This document shows positions 9,901 to 14,692 of a stretch of 14,769 nucleotides of DNA, in pieces. Position 1 is the first letter of the stretch; every line of letters begins with the position of its first letter. The stretch lies in contig SFGY01000030.1 in the NCBI GenBank assembly GCA_004556455.1, positions 1 to 14,769 of the forward strand. Reading direction: 5' to 3'. The notes beneath the pieces are model-generated. The model saw only the letters and a list, made by a program, of their open reading frames with translations. It was not told where the DNA came from and ran no database searches. The translations under genes were made by a program, and so were the position numbers. This stretch comes from Clostridiales bacterium (GTDB lineage Bacteria > Bacillota > Clostridia > Saccharofermentanales > DTU023).

Positions 9901-12089
9901 TTGAGAAGATTCCGCTGTCTGCCGAGCGGCAGGAACGGCAGTTGCAGGAACAGATTGATGAGATCGAGGGTGCAATCGCAGAACTGAAATATCAGCGTGG
10001 CGAGAATTTTACCATCAAGCAGATGGAGAAAACCAGAAAATCTCTGGAAGCCAGACTGGATAAACTTCTTGCCGCCGACAGAAAGGATGATGTCATCACA
10101 TTTGAACAGTTGGGTGTTGACCGGCTGTTCGTGGACGAGAGCCATGCGTTCAAAAACCTGTTCCTCTACACAAAAATGAGGAACGTGGCAGGTCTCTCCA
10201 CCTCCGAAGCCCAGAAATCTTCGGATATGTTTATGAAATGCCGCTATATGGACGAGATCACCGGCGGTCGTGGCGTTATCTTCGCCACCGGCACTCCGGT
10301 CAGCAACTCCATGACTGAGCTTTACACGGTCATGCGCTATCTCCAGTACGGTACGCTCCAGAAGAAAAATCTGACTCATTTCGATTCCTGGGCATCCACC
10401 TTTGGCGAGACAACGACGGCCATTGAGCTGGCTCCTGAAGGAACCGGCTATCGTGCCAGAACCCGATTCGCCAAGTTCTTCAACCTTCCTGAACTGATGA
10501 ATATGTTCAAGGAAGTAGCCGACATCAAGACCTCAGACCAGCTGCATCTTCCGGTTCCCGAAGCGAAATTTGAGACGATTGTGGTGCAGCCCTCTGAGTA
10601 TCAGAAGGATATGGTTGCTTCCCTTTCCGAAAGAGCTGCGGATGTTCATGCCGGTATGATTGACCCGTCTGTGGACAATATGCTCAAGATTACCAGCGAT
10701 GGACGGAAGCTGGGACTGGATCAGCGGCTGATGAACCCACTGTTGCCGGATGACCCGAACAGCAAGCTCAATGCCTGTGTGGGAAATGTCCTCCGTATCT
10801 GGCAGAAAGGTCAGGCAGACAAGCTGACACAGTTATTGTTCTGCGACCTTTCGACACCAAAAAACGATGGCACCTTCAATGTCTATGACGACATCAAAAC
10901 CAAGCTGATGGCAAACGGTGTACCTGCCGAGGAAGTTGCCTTTATCCACGATGCGGATACTGAAGCAAAAAAGAAAGAACTCTTTGCCAAGGTTCGTACC
11001 GGACAGGTGCGTGTGCTGCTTGGCAGCACACAGAAAATGGGCGCAGGAACCAATGTGCAGGACAAACTGGTGGCGGTTCATCATCTGGATGTGGGCTGGC
11101 GTCCGTCCGATATGATCCAGAGAAACGGTCGTATCATCCGTCAGGGCAATCAGAATAAAGAGGTTCAGGTCTATCAGTATGTGACTGAGGGAACATTCGA
11201 CGCATATCTGTATCAGACCCTGGAGAATAAGCAGAAATTTATCTCTCAGATCATGACCTCCAAATCTCCGGTTCGTTCCTGTGACGATGTGGATGAGCAG
11301 GCACTCTCCTATGCGGAGATCAAAGCACTGTGCGCCGGTAATCCGCTCATCAAGGAAAAGATGGACTTGGATATTGATGTAGCAAGGCTGAAAGTGCTGA
11401 AAGCTGACCACCAGAGCCAGCAGTACCGCATGGAGGATAAGCTCCTGAAATACTTCCCGGCTGAGATTGAAAAGCAGGCAGGCTATATCCATGGCTTTGA
11501 AGCGGACATCAAGACCGTGGAGGCACATCCGCAGATCTCCGAGGGATTCTGTGGTATGGAAATCATGGGCAGACATTATGCGGAAAAAGCCGATGCCGGT
11601 GAAATCATTCTTGCCGCCTGCAAGGAGACAAAAAGTGCTGATCCGGTTCCGTTGGGCAGCTACCGAGGTTTCCGGATGGAGCTTTCCTATGACAGCTTCC
11701 GAAGTGAGTTTGACATCGTTCTGAAAGGGGCTATGAGCCACCGTGTAGCACTTGGCACGGATGCCAGGGGAAATATCACCCGACTGGATAACGCACTTTC
11801 TGGCATTCCTGAGCGGTTGGAAAGAGCCAATGAACAACTGACCAATCTCTACAATCAGCAGGAAGCGGCAAAAGCAGAACTTGGAAAACCATTCCCCCAG
11901 GAAGCGGAACTTGTGGCAAAAAGTCAGCGGCTTGCGGAGCTGGATGCGGCACTCAATATGGAGGACACGGTGGAAAGCCGTGCTGAAAAAGGAGAAGCGG
12001 AACGCCCCTCTGTTCTGGCTGATCTGAAATCTAAGTCCGAGCATATCCCGCCGGCAAAACGCTCTGAGGGCTACGAGGAGGTGTTGTAA
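3957..12089 (+). CDS. Giant ArdC-like / N6-methyltransferase / SNF2 helicase polyprotein
   Basis: This is a 2710-residue multidomain protein. Residues about 15-85 resemble the ssDNA-binding N terminus of ArdC-type antirestriction proteins. Residues about 261-376 are a Gly/Asp/Glu/Gln-rich linker overlapping a second gene in another frame. Two related modules follow (about 403-508 and 630-728), then YodL-like accessory regions. An N6-adenine methyltransferase-like domain (about 1135-1400) has motif I EPAMGIGN from Glu1221 and motif IV NVPF at 1284-1287. The superfamily 2 SNF2-like helicase has Walker A GAGKT at 1899-1903, DESH at 2060-2063, TGTPVSN from 2111 and QRNGRIIRQG from 2388. Coiled segments lie at about 1987-2044 and 2465-2520. 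It probably modifies, protects or remodels transferring DNA in the cytoplasm. GGAGGG at 3949-3954 serves ATG 3957 or, with better spacing, ATG 3960. The stop overlaps mobC (TAATG). Family is certain; cellular role is inferred. Confidence 0.95.
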   Translation: MMNAKERFYSGLARETIGKITSNKDNWTSFLVTMSRNYEFTYPEQVMIYAQRPNATFCKPYDEWNDEKYRRYVRRGSTGIALFVTNRDKPYLRYVFDVADTGVRRSSPELKPWEVTEENRAYVMEAMERSFGVAADGLLEAQLEEIALSLSAEYWEDYKKPILDIVANSFLEEYDELNIEVAFKRAVANSVSYAMYCRLVENPDNYFEHEDFLNVFDFNTRQTVNTLGTAVNAISSRMFQEIEKAIGEYEQNRAAERSADYERNDLQTGRGLQNPEHQVGEQGNKTFGQIWQDAQSVSGAEQSDAPERHDSDGEPVPPPVGDRGDGESQSGTSDEPVSEEQPGTGERDGSAGLGKTHEQPESAGGGNRDDGAYQQLTLNLFLTEEQQIRFIDEAESRKPSAFSFSQEEIDHFLLLGSNTDDARKIVVLDYMKQKPVEEIAQTLKQVYHGGFGLKEDSGNISAWYSGDGIHLAKGSSAIDSPRAQIIPWEDVAKRIGELLENGQYATNVELVEAPGFEREKMAQSIWYLYHDLSDEAKAMGFFPSLSEIRSNDFPEETAWLAEQLKQPEFLAAMKEEYRGFMIAHDADRSLLRFHYHKLDGIEKRLNELDAPVREYQSDMMQMPLVRQFITDDEVNADLTRGSGFAGGKRRIYEYWQENHSVKDKAEFLKHEYGTGGHSHACSGATHSGQDHDAKGVRYTKSGCDKVQMSWTQVAQRIDALMKKGRFLTPEEEAERQAIEDAKTNPLEDVYERFAVVDTEDGEYAIWDEQTGTYYVDHEGVTEYFDDEWLANDYLEEVRQTVAAMEAVQPEESADNIAEPVEETPVWNYQVGDTVYLDDTAFLVEQITDREVQLRDPSLLYPIFRAESRENFERLLSQDERNHAVRGDAYTEKNSVTGENQGEIRTETAQPERRYLVAAYHHFENGFDDKLDYYTLEEAEKAAQGYVDGTMEDDGFKYDGAAVYDQQEHKCIRIYGDYPDEKAQAQVYGIAEPVQQEHFIDHFYVAEDIQKRGALDIKEYSSFEDALRAYHALPSTQAKALGAMNTGRPLPGSLDLIHCRDGQDTIVRDYTKVDGWQNPEVIDIIAQIEQSITTREVPPVPAVNFHITDDHIGEGGPKQKFVRNMEAIKTLFQLESENRNATPEEQEILSNYVGWGGLADAFDPDKGNWAQEYTTLKNLLSEDEYAAARASTLNAHYTSPTVIRSIYDAVGQMGFETGNILEPAMGIGNFFGMLPPEMQSSRLYGVELDSITGRIAQKLYPNAEIKVAGFETTDRRDFYDLAVGNVPFGNYKVSDKPYDKLGFSIHNYFFAKALDQVRPGGVVAFVTSRYTMDSKNSDARRYLAQRAELLGAIRLPNDAFKKNAGTEVVSDIIFLQKRDHPIDIVPDWVHLNRTEEGHTMNSYFVDHPEMVLGDTVLESTPYGKDDITVRPIPGAELSDLLKEAVSHIQGTYQAVELPVENSKGKEAETIPATPDVKNYSYAVVDGEVYFRENSIMRHVELNEKAKDRVKGMVELRGIVNELIEYQLEDYPDEMISQKQAELNDAYDAFTAKNGLINNRANGQAFSDDSSYYLLCSLENVDEDGNLKSKADMFTKRTIKPERKVTSVDTPSEALAISIGERGKVDLPFMAQLLGTQEDYEAIQTELRGVIFKDPMAPDDVEAGWQTADEYLSGDVRSKLRIAQMAANRDSAFNINVEALQKAQPKDLDASEIDVRLGATWIDADYIQQFMEETFETPYYLRRSIEVKFSEMTAEWRINGKSSPSYNDVAAYVTYGTDRANAYRILEETLNLKDIRIYDTIEDADGKQKRVLNKKETTLAQQKQQAIKDAFQDWVWKDPRRREALVTKYNELFNSTRPREYDGSHIRFGGMNPDITLREHQRNAIAHVLYGGNTLLAHEVGAGKTFEMAASAMESKRLGLSQKSMFVVPNHLTLQWANEFLHLYPSAKLLVATKKDFETANRKKFCARIATGDYDAVIIGHSQFEKIPLSAERQERQLQEQIDEIEGAIAELKYQRGENFTIKQMEKTRKSLEARLDKLLAADRKDDVITFEQLGVDRLFVDESHAFKNLFLYTKMRNVAGLSTSEAQKSSDMFMKCRYMDEITGGRGVIFATGTPVSNSMTELYTVMRYLQYGTLQKKNLTHFDSWASTFGETTTAIELAPEGTGYRARTRFAKFFNLPELMNMFKEVADIKTSDQLHLPVPEAKFETIVVQPSEYQKDMVASLSERAADVHAGMIDPSVDNMLKITSDGRKLGLDQRLMNPLLPDDPNSKLNACVGNVLRIWQKGQADKLTQLLFCDLSTPKNDGTFNVYDDIKTKLMANGVPAEEVAFIHDADTEAKKKELFAKVRTGQVRVLLGSTQKMGAGTNVQDKLVAVHHLDVGWRPSDMIQRNGRIIRQGNQNKEVQVYQYVTEGTFDAYLYQTLENKQKFISQIMTSKSPVRSCDDVDEQALSYAEIKALCAGNPLIKEKMDLDIDVARLKVLKADHQSQQYRMEDKLLKYFPAEIEKQAGYIHGFEADIKTVEAHPQISEGFCGMEIMGRHYAEKADAGEIILAACKETKSADPVPLGSYRGFRMELSYDSFRSEFDIVLKGAMSHRVALGTDARGNITRLDNALSGIPERLERANEQLTNLYNQQEAAKAELGKPFPQEAELVAKSQRLAELDAALNMEDTVESRAEKGEAERPSVLADLKSKSEHIPPAKRSEGYEEVL
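4738..5085 (+). CDS. tnpV: TnpV-like protein, encoded out of frame inside the helicase gene
   Basis: This 115-residue protein lies wholly within the giant helicase gene, in the +1 frame relative to it. Its sequence has the hallmarks of element-encoded TnpV: a start MSEMTYRQAGDYRIPNI, the central PLGKYGRMRRAFLEQNNP, a PHLWEIEETA helix, and an end KAQAEEIVMTELI. An excellent AAAGGAG at 4723-4729 lies eight bases before ATG 4738. The stop TGA at 5083-5085 falls where the helicase frame returns to ordinary sequence (LTLNLFLTEEQ). The helicase frame over the same bases is low-complexity Gly/Asp/Glu/Gln/Ser, as expected if the conserved reading is tnpV. TnpV function is not established; it is a common small gene of Tn1549-like elements. 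I consider this a genuine overprinted gene. The alternative is a decayed former gene fused into the helicase, but the intact site and frame speak against that. Confidence 0.85.
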   Translation: MSEMTYRQAGDYRIPNIRLENKETRPLGKYGRMRRAFLEQNNPMLLNDMILTESLFPHLWEIEETAKARVELLMNQYLKNNPAPEKETDQLGWARHMSSLKAQAEEIVMTELINS

Positions 12090-12421
12090 TGGCAAAGCGA
12101 GACCAGGATGTTCATTTCCTGGCATCCAAGGAGGAGGTCGAGCGAATCCATCAGAAGATGGACGAGCTTGGTATCCGCAGTATGGGGGCATATCTGAGAA
12201 AAATGGCTCTGGACGGCTACTGTATCAATCTGGATTTGCAGGATGTGAAAGCACTGGTTTCGCTTCTGCGAATCTGTTCCAACAACCTGAATCAGTACGC
12301 AAAACGAGCCAATGAGACCGGCAACATCTATGAAGCCGACATTAAGGACTTGCAGGAACGTCTGGAAGAAATCTGGACGGACATGAAAGAAGTCCTTGTC
12401 AGGTTGTCCTCCATTCAGTAA
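12089..12421 (+). CDS. mobC: MobC-type relaxosome accessory protein
   Basis: This 110-residue protein starts MAKRDQDVHFLASKEEVERI and contains the ribbon-helix-helix-like LGIRSMGAYLRKMALDGY segment, then the MobC-family stretch NNLNQYAKRANETGNIYEAD and a helical tail. MobC proteins bind near the transfer origin and help the relaxase nick it. GAGGAGGTG at 12075-12083 lies five bases before the start, which overlaps the helicase stop by one base (TAATG). The gene is therefore the last of the transfer operon. In related elements a relaxase gene normally follows closely. Here none does: a terminator and AT-rich cargo come next. The length is typical of the small MobC of this element class. Confidence 0.92.
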   Translation: MAKRDQDVHFLASKEEVERIHQKMDELGIRSMGAYLRKMALDGYCINLDLQDVKALVSLLRICSNNLNQYAKRANETGNIYEADIKDLQERLEEIWTDMKEVLVRLSSIQ

Positions 12422-12440
12422 TCCGATAATTTGTCGGGAA

Positions 12441-12465
12441 GTCGCAGTTTTGACTGCGGCTTTAC
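12441..12465 (+). terminator. Hairpin terminator behind mobC
   Basis: GTCGCAGT at 12441-12448 pairs with ACTGCGGC at 12453-12460 (8 bp, one G-U) around loop TTTG, followed by TTTAC. It lies 20 bases after the mobC stop and is the natural end of the topB-mobC operon. The T-tract is short, so termination may be partial. Confidence 0.55.
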
Positions 12466-12513
12466 ATAGGGAAAAACAACCGTGTTTAGCTGGTAGAATT
12501 ATTCATATCCATG

Positions 12514-12522
12514 TGCTATAAT
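12514..12522 (+). promoter_or_regulatory. Possible extended -10 promoter element
   Basis: TGCTATAAT is a perfect extended -10 (TG at 12514-12515, TATAAT at 12517-12522). No good -35 lies 17 bases upstream, and no gene starts soon after it. It is centred in a CCATG/CATGG inverted repeat that could bind a regulator. It may drive a transcript towards the ABC-F leader or be fortuitous. Confidence 0.3.
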
Positions 12523-12589
12523 CATGGCAAGTAGAGAACTTGATAGTTCGATCAATCGTTGTTTGGCAATTTGGTAAATCCCGATAAAC

Positions 12590-12625
12590 TAATTTTATAG
12601 GGAACAGAAACTTTGAATTTTACGG
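12590..12625 (+). repeat. Copy C of a dispersed intergenic motif
   Basis: It shares AATTTTA and the 11-base ACAGAAACTTT with the copy upstream of topB, with six rather than seven bases between them. The following AATTTTACGG is only loosely like AGTTTGTCG. It lies between the mobC terminator and the ABC-F promoter, on the left side of the cargo segment. Confidence 0.4.
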
Positions 12626-12690
12626 TCAGTAAGGAATGAGTAAAGTTATATGATTGTATTATAAGCGATTTGTTAAATTCTTGTAACCAC

Positions 12691-12719
12691 TTGTATTTGC
12701 CTGCGATTTATGGTATAAT
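12691..12719 (+). promoter_or_regulatory. Promoter of the ABC-F leader transcript
   Basis: TTGTAT at 12691-12696 and TATAAT at 12714-12719 are separated by exactly 17 bases. A TG at 12711-12712 makes an extended -10. This is the best sigma-A promoter in the window. Transcription should start near 12726, giving a leader of about 340 bases before the ABC-F start codon. Confidence 0.8.
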
Positions 12720-12747
12720 GTTTTGAAATTTAGAAAGAGGTGGAAAG

Positions 12748-12771
12748 ATGATTAACTTTTCTTGCAAATAA
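12748..12771 (+). CDS. Seven-residue leader peptide of the ABC-F attenuator
   Basis: The ORF encodes MINFSCK and stops at TAA (12769-12771). GAGGTG at 12737-12742 is a strong ribosome binding site five bases upstream, and the ORF lies about 20 bases after the predicted transcript start. Its codons form the left arm of a hairpin with 12801-12814, so a ribosome paused here would change folding downstream. Short leader peptides that stall ribosomes in the presence of the drug are established for several ABC-F and erm resistance genes. The stalling itself is inferred. Confidence 0.65.
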   Translation: MINFSCK

Positions 12772-12909
12772 AATCAAAATATTTGGCATTATTGTGTCTA
12801 TTGCAAGAAAGTTATATGTCTATCTTACTCAATATAGTGCTGTTGCCACTTTTGCTTAGTGGTGTTATTATGCTATGACGAGCTGCAAGGATAAACTTTC
12901 TTGCGGCTC
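12753..12909 (+). promoter_or_regulatory. Ribosome-mediated transcription attenuator
   Basis: Three related segments can pair in two exclusive ways. Segment 1 (12753-12767, inside the leader peptide ORF) is almost perfectly complementary to segment 2 (12801-12814, TTGCAAGAAAGTTA), with one bulged T. Segment 2 is also complementary over 11 bases to segment 3 (12894-12904, AACTTTCTTGC). Segment 3 includes part of the right arm of the terminator at 12900-12909. When 1:2 forms, the terminator can fold. When a ribosome stalls on MINFSCK and covers segment 1, 2:3 can form and remove the terminator. The complementarity is seen directly; induction by an ABC-F substrate drug is inferred. Confidence 0.7.
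12816..12878 (+). CDS. Possible 20-residue hydrophobic leader ORF
   Basis: ATG 12816 opens a frame encoding an almost entirely hydrophobic peptide (MSILLNIVLLPLLL, then SGVIML), ending at TGA 12876-12878. The upstream site AAGAAAG is weak and would be buried in the 1:2 hairpin. It is overlapped by the next short frame through ATGA. It may be translated as part of the leader, or be chance. No function is assigned. Confidence 0.3.
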   Translation: MSILLNIVLLPLLLSGVIML

Positions 12910-12940
12910 TTATTTTGTTTTGGAGGTGCTTTATGAATAG
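12875..12940 (+). CDS. Possible 21-residue leader ORF through the terminator
   Basis: ATG 12875 overlaps the stop of the preceding short frame. It reads through the terminator hairpin (MTSCKDKLSCG at its start) and stops at TAG 12938-12940, just inside the following short ORF. It has only a weak ribosome binding site. If translated, ribosomes would melt the terminator stem, which is a second conceivable route to readthrough. This is low confidence. Confidence 0.25.
   Translation: MTSCKDKLSCGSYFVLEVLYE
12880..12921 (+). terminator. Attenuator terminator in the ABC-F leader
   Basis: GAGCTGCAAG (12880-12889) pairs with CTTGCGGCTC (12900-12909), 10 bp with one U-G pair and a 10-base loop. TTATTTTGTTTT follows at 12910-12921. 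It sits about 155 bases after the predicted transcript start and 145 bases before the ABC-F start codon, so it would end transcription prematurely in the uninduced state. Confidence 0.75.
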
Positions 12941-13010
12941 TGCAGAACAGATAGTTACACATGATTCACTCCGTATAGTGTCGGTTCCTTTTGGTGAAAT
13001 CTATACGTAG
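12933..13010 (+). CDS. 25-residue leader ORF between terminator and ABC-F
   Basis: ATG 12933 is preceded by a strong GGAGGTG (12922-12928) at four bases. The frame runs 25 codons to TAG 13008-13010, beginning MNSAEQIVTHD and ending VPFGEIYT. The left arm of a strong hairpin (12980-12998) lies inside its last codons and the right arm lies after the stop, so translation of this ORF must disturb that hairpin. I do not recognise the peptide. It may be a second leader peptide or the remnant start of a lost gene. Confidence 0.5.
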   Translation: MNSAEQIVTHDSLRIVSVPFGEIYT

Positions 13011-13030
13011 TAAACATTCACCGAACCGAC
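12980..13030 (+). promoter_or_regulatory. Second leader hairpin ahead of the ABC-F gene
   Basis: GTCGGTTC (12980-12987) pairs with GAACCGAC (13023-13030), and GGTGAA (12993-12998) pairs with TTCACC (13017-13022). This makes 14 bp in total with a five-base bulge CTTTT and an 18-base loop. It ends 20 bases before the ABC-F ribosome binding site and is followed only by TTTGTATCGT, so it is a weak terminator at best. It may be a second attenuator or a translation-dependent stability element. Confidence 0.55.
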
Positions 13031-13066
13031 TTTGTATCGTATGACATGCAAAGGAGGATAATATTT

Positions 13067-14470
13067 ATGTCAATGATTAAAATTGAAAACCTTACGTTTT
13101 CATATCCGACAAGTTATGATAATGTTTTTGAAAATGTCAGTTTCCAGGTTGATACCGATTGGAAGCTTGGTTTTGTGGGCAGAAACGGACGAGGTAAAAC
13201 AACCTTTCTGAATCTTCTGCTTGGGAAATATGAGTATAGCGGAAAAATCCTATCATCCGTACAGTTTGATTATTTTCCTTATCCCGTTTCAGATAAGAAT
13301 CGTATTACAGAGGATATATTGCAGGAGGTTTGCCCACTTGCGGAAGAATGGGAACTTATGCGAGAACTTTCTTATCTTGATGTTGATGTCGATGTGCTTT
13401 GGCGACCTTTTGAAACACTTTCCAACGGAGAGCAGACAAAGGTTTTGCTTGCCGCTCTTTTTCTTAATGAAGGGCATTTCCTACTGATTGATGAACCTAC
13501 CAACCATTTGGATGCCAAAGCGAGAAAAAGTGTGGCGGCATATCTGAAAAAGAAAAAGGGATTCATCTTAGTTTCTCACGATCGTCGCTTTCTTGACGAT
13601 TGTGTTGACCATATTCTATCGATTAACCGAGCGAATATCGAAGTGCAAAGAGGAAACTTTTCATCATGGATGTCAAATTTTGAGCGACAGCAAGAATTTG
13701 AACTGGCTCAGAACGAACGTTTGCAAAAGGACATCAGACGATTACAGCAGTCGGCAAAACGCTCTGCAGTATGGTCTGAACGTGTAGAAGCTTCCAAAAT
13801 TGGGGCAGCAGATAAAGGTTATGTCGGTCATAAAGCCGCCAAAATGATGAAGCGTTCAAAATCTATAGAAGCGAGACAACAACAGACAATCGAACAAAAA
13901 TCAGCATTGCTGAAAAATGTGGAAACCGCAGAAGCACTCAAGATACAACCGCTTAATTACCATACAGATTTGCTTGCATCATTATCGAATGTAGTAGTTT
14001 ATTATGATGGCATTTCAGTTTGTGAACCCGTTTCGTTTGAAATAAGACAGGGAGAACGCATTGTGCTTGATGGAAAGAACGGCAGTGGCAAAAGTAGCCT
14101 GTTAAAGTTGGTAGTCGGGCAGTCCATAGATTATACGGGTACAGTAACACTTGGCTCTGGGCTTGTAATTTCTTATGTGCCACAGGATACATCGTATTTA
14201 TGTGGAACCCTTTCCGAGTTTGCAGAAGAAAACAACCTTGATGAAAGTTTGTTCAAGGCAATTCTTAGGAAAATGGACTTTGAGCGTGTACAGTTTGAAA
14301 AGGATATTAAAGACTTTTCTGGCGGGCAAAAGAAGAAAGTCCTAATTGCGAAAAGCCTTTGTGAAAAGGCACACTTGTATGTATGGGATGAACCGCTCAA
14401 CTTTATTGATGTGTACTCACGTATGCAGATTGAACAGTTTTTCGAGATACTGTGGCAAGTAAAATTGTGA
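13067..14470 (+). CDS. Lsa-family ABC-F ribosome protection protein, C-terminally truncated
   Basis: This is a 467-residue twin-ATPase ABC-F protein without membrane segments. ATPase 1 has Walker A GRNGRGKT at 38-45, signature LSNGEQ from 118, Walker B LLIDEP with Glu143, and the H-switch at His171. A charged coiled-coil linker (about 205-285) would reach toward the peptidyl transferase centre. ATPase 2 has Walker A GKNGSGKS at 336-343, signature SGGQ from 418 and Walker B WDEP with Glu442. The LNFIDV after Walker B is typical of the Lsa/CplR group, which dislodges lincosamides, streptogramin A and pleuromutilins from ribosomes. AAGGAGG at 13051-13057 is nine bases before ATG 13067; ATG 13046 would precede the site. 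Full-length relatives have about 490-500 residues. Here the second H-switch (expected VEHD) is missing, and the original tail is in another frame, so activity may be reduced or lost. It is AT-rich compared with the transfer genes. Confidence 0.9.
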   Translation: MSMIKIENLTFSYPTSYDNVFENVSFQVDTDWKLGFVGRNGRGKTTFLNLLLGKYEYSGKILSSVQFDYFPYPVSDKNRITEDILQEVCPLAEEWELMRELSYLDVDVDVLWRPFETLSNGEQTKVLLAALFLNEGHFLLIDEPTNHLDAKARKSVAAYLKKKKGFILVSHDRRFLDDCVDHILSINRANIEVQRGNFSSWMSNFERQQEFELAQNERLQKDIRRLQQSAKRSAVWSERVEASKIGAADKGYVGHKAAKMMKRSKSIEARQQQTIEQKSALLKNVETAEALKIQPLNYHTDLLASLSNVVVYYDGISVCEPVSFEIRQGERIVLDGKNGSGKSSLLKLVVGQSIDYTGTVTLGSGLVISYVPQDTSYLCGTLSEFAEENNLDESLFKAILRKMDFERVQFEKDIKDFSGGQKKKVLIAKSLCEKAHLYVWDEPLNFIDVYSRMQIEQFFEILWQVKL

Positions 14471-14478
14471 ATATCTAA
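14437..14478 (+). pseudogene. Out-of-frame remnant of the ABC-F C terminus
   Basis: In the frame two bases after that of the ABC-F gene, 14437-14475 reads VFRDTVASKIVNI and stops at TAA 14476-14478. This matches the expected end of an Lsa-type protein (F..-V/IA-xK-I/V). The annotated frame instead reads FFEILWQVKL and stops at 14468-14470. The simplest reading is a lost block just after Gln457 of length 3n+1, about 49 bases by family length, that held the second H-switch. The remnant is seen in the sequence; the deletion size is inferred. Confidence 0.65.
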
Positions 14479-14481
14479 ATT
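14474..14481 (+). repeat. Left 8-bp target site duplication of the MITE
   Basis: TCTAAATT directly abuts the left inverted repeat and is repeated exactly at the right end. Confidence 0.85.
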
Positions 14482-14591
14482 GGTTCTTCCGCAATTTTAC
14501 GTTTTTCGCTTTAATAAAAATGGAGAATGCTGATTTACACTGGCATTCCAGTATTGAAAAATTACAAAATACGGATAATTGCGTAAGAACC
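14482..14591 (+). mobile_element. 110-bp MITE with 8-bp target duplication (ISL3-like ends)
   Basis: The ends are imperfect inverted repeats: GGTTCTTCCGCAATTTTACG from 14482 and, read inward on the other strand from 14591, GGTTCTTACGCAATTATCCG. About 21 of the first 25 positions match. The element is flanked on both sides by the identical 8-mer TCTAAATT (14474-14481 and 14592-14599). The inside has no ORF but contains a hairpin ACTGG-CATT-CCAGT (14540-14553). ISL3-family insertion sequences begin with GG, have ends of this kind and make 8-bp duplications, so this is probably a non-autonomous derivative of one. The target duplication covers the original ABC-F stop codon (TAA 14476-14478), so insertion left that end unchanged. 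Confidence 0.85.
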
Positions 14592-14599
14592 TCTAAATT
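14592..14599 (+). repeat. Right 8-bp target site duplication of the MITE
   Basis: TCTAAATT directly abuts the right inverted repeat and matches the left copy exactly. Confidence 0.85.
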
Positions 14600-14617
14600 A
14601 AAATAATTGTATGGGTT

Positions 14618-14659
14618 AATTCCAGCTTTACAGAGACTCAAATTCCAGTTTGTAGAATT
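14618..14659 (+). repeat. Copy B of a dispersed intergenic motif
   Basis: It shares AATTCCA, TTTACA and AGTTTGT-GAA-T in the same order with the copy at 96-140, with three fewer bases between. It lies upstream of the P-loop gene, on the right side of the ABC-F cargo. Confidence 0.4.
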
Positions 14660-14692
14660 AAGAAAATCGTAATTTGTGGAGGTAAAATATAG

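Larger units (their letters stand above)
12466..12690 (+). other. AT-rich intergenic region with short inverted repeats
   Basis: No coding sequence is visible here. CCATG at 12509-12513 and CATGG at 12523-12527 flank TATAAT. GAACT/AGTTC at 12536-12549 and TTGAT/ATCAA at 12540-12555 are overlapping alternative small hairpins. The second copy of the dispersed motif lies at 12590-12625. The base composition shifts from the near-50% GC operon to clearly AT-rich sequence, which suggests a junction with acquired cargo. An origin of transfer is conceivable because mobC is adjacent, but no known nic consensus was recognised. Confidence 0.4.

Noticed and set aside
10833..12191. 452-codon open frame on the - strand crossing from the helicase into mobC
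   Set aside because: It is antisense to two convincing genes and has no family signal; the length is explained by scarce TTA/CTA/TCA codons in the sense strand.
12466..12690. tRNA, CRISPR array or origin of transfer in the intergenic region
   Set aside because: No cloverleaf, no regularly spaced repeats and no recognised nic consensus were found; only short inverted repeats are visible.
13046..13066. Upstream ATG 13046 as ABC-F start
   Set aside because: This frame would translate the ribosome binding site itself (AAGGAGG at 13051-13057); ATG 13067 has ideal spacing.
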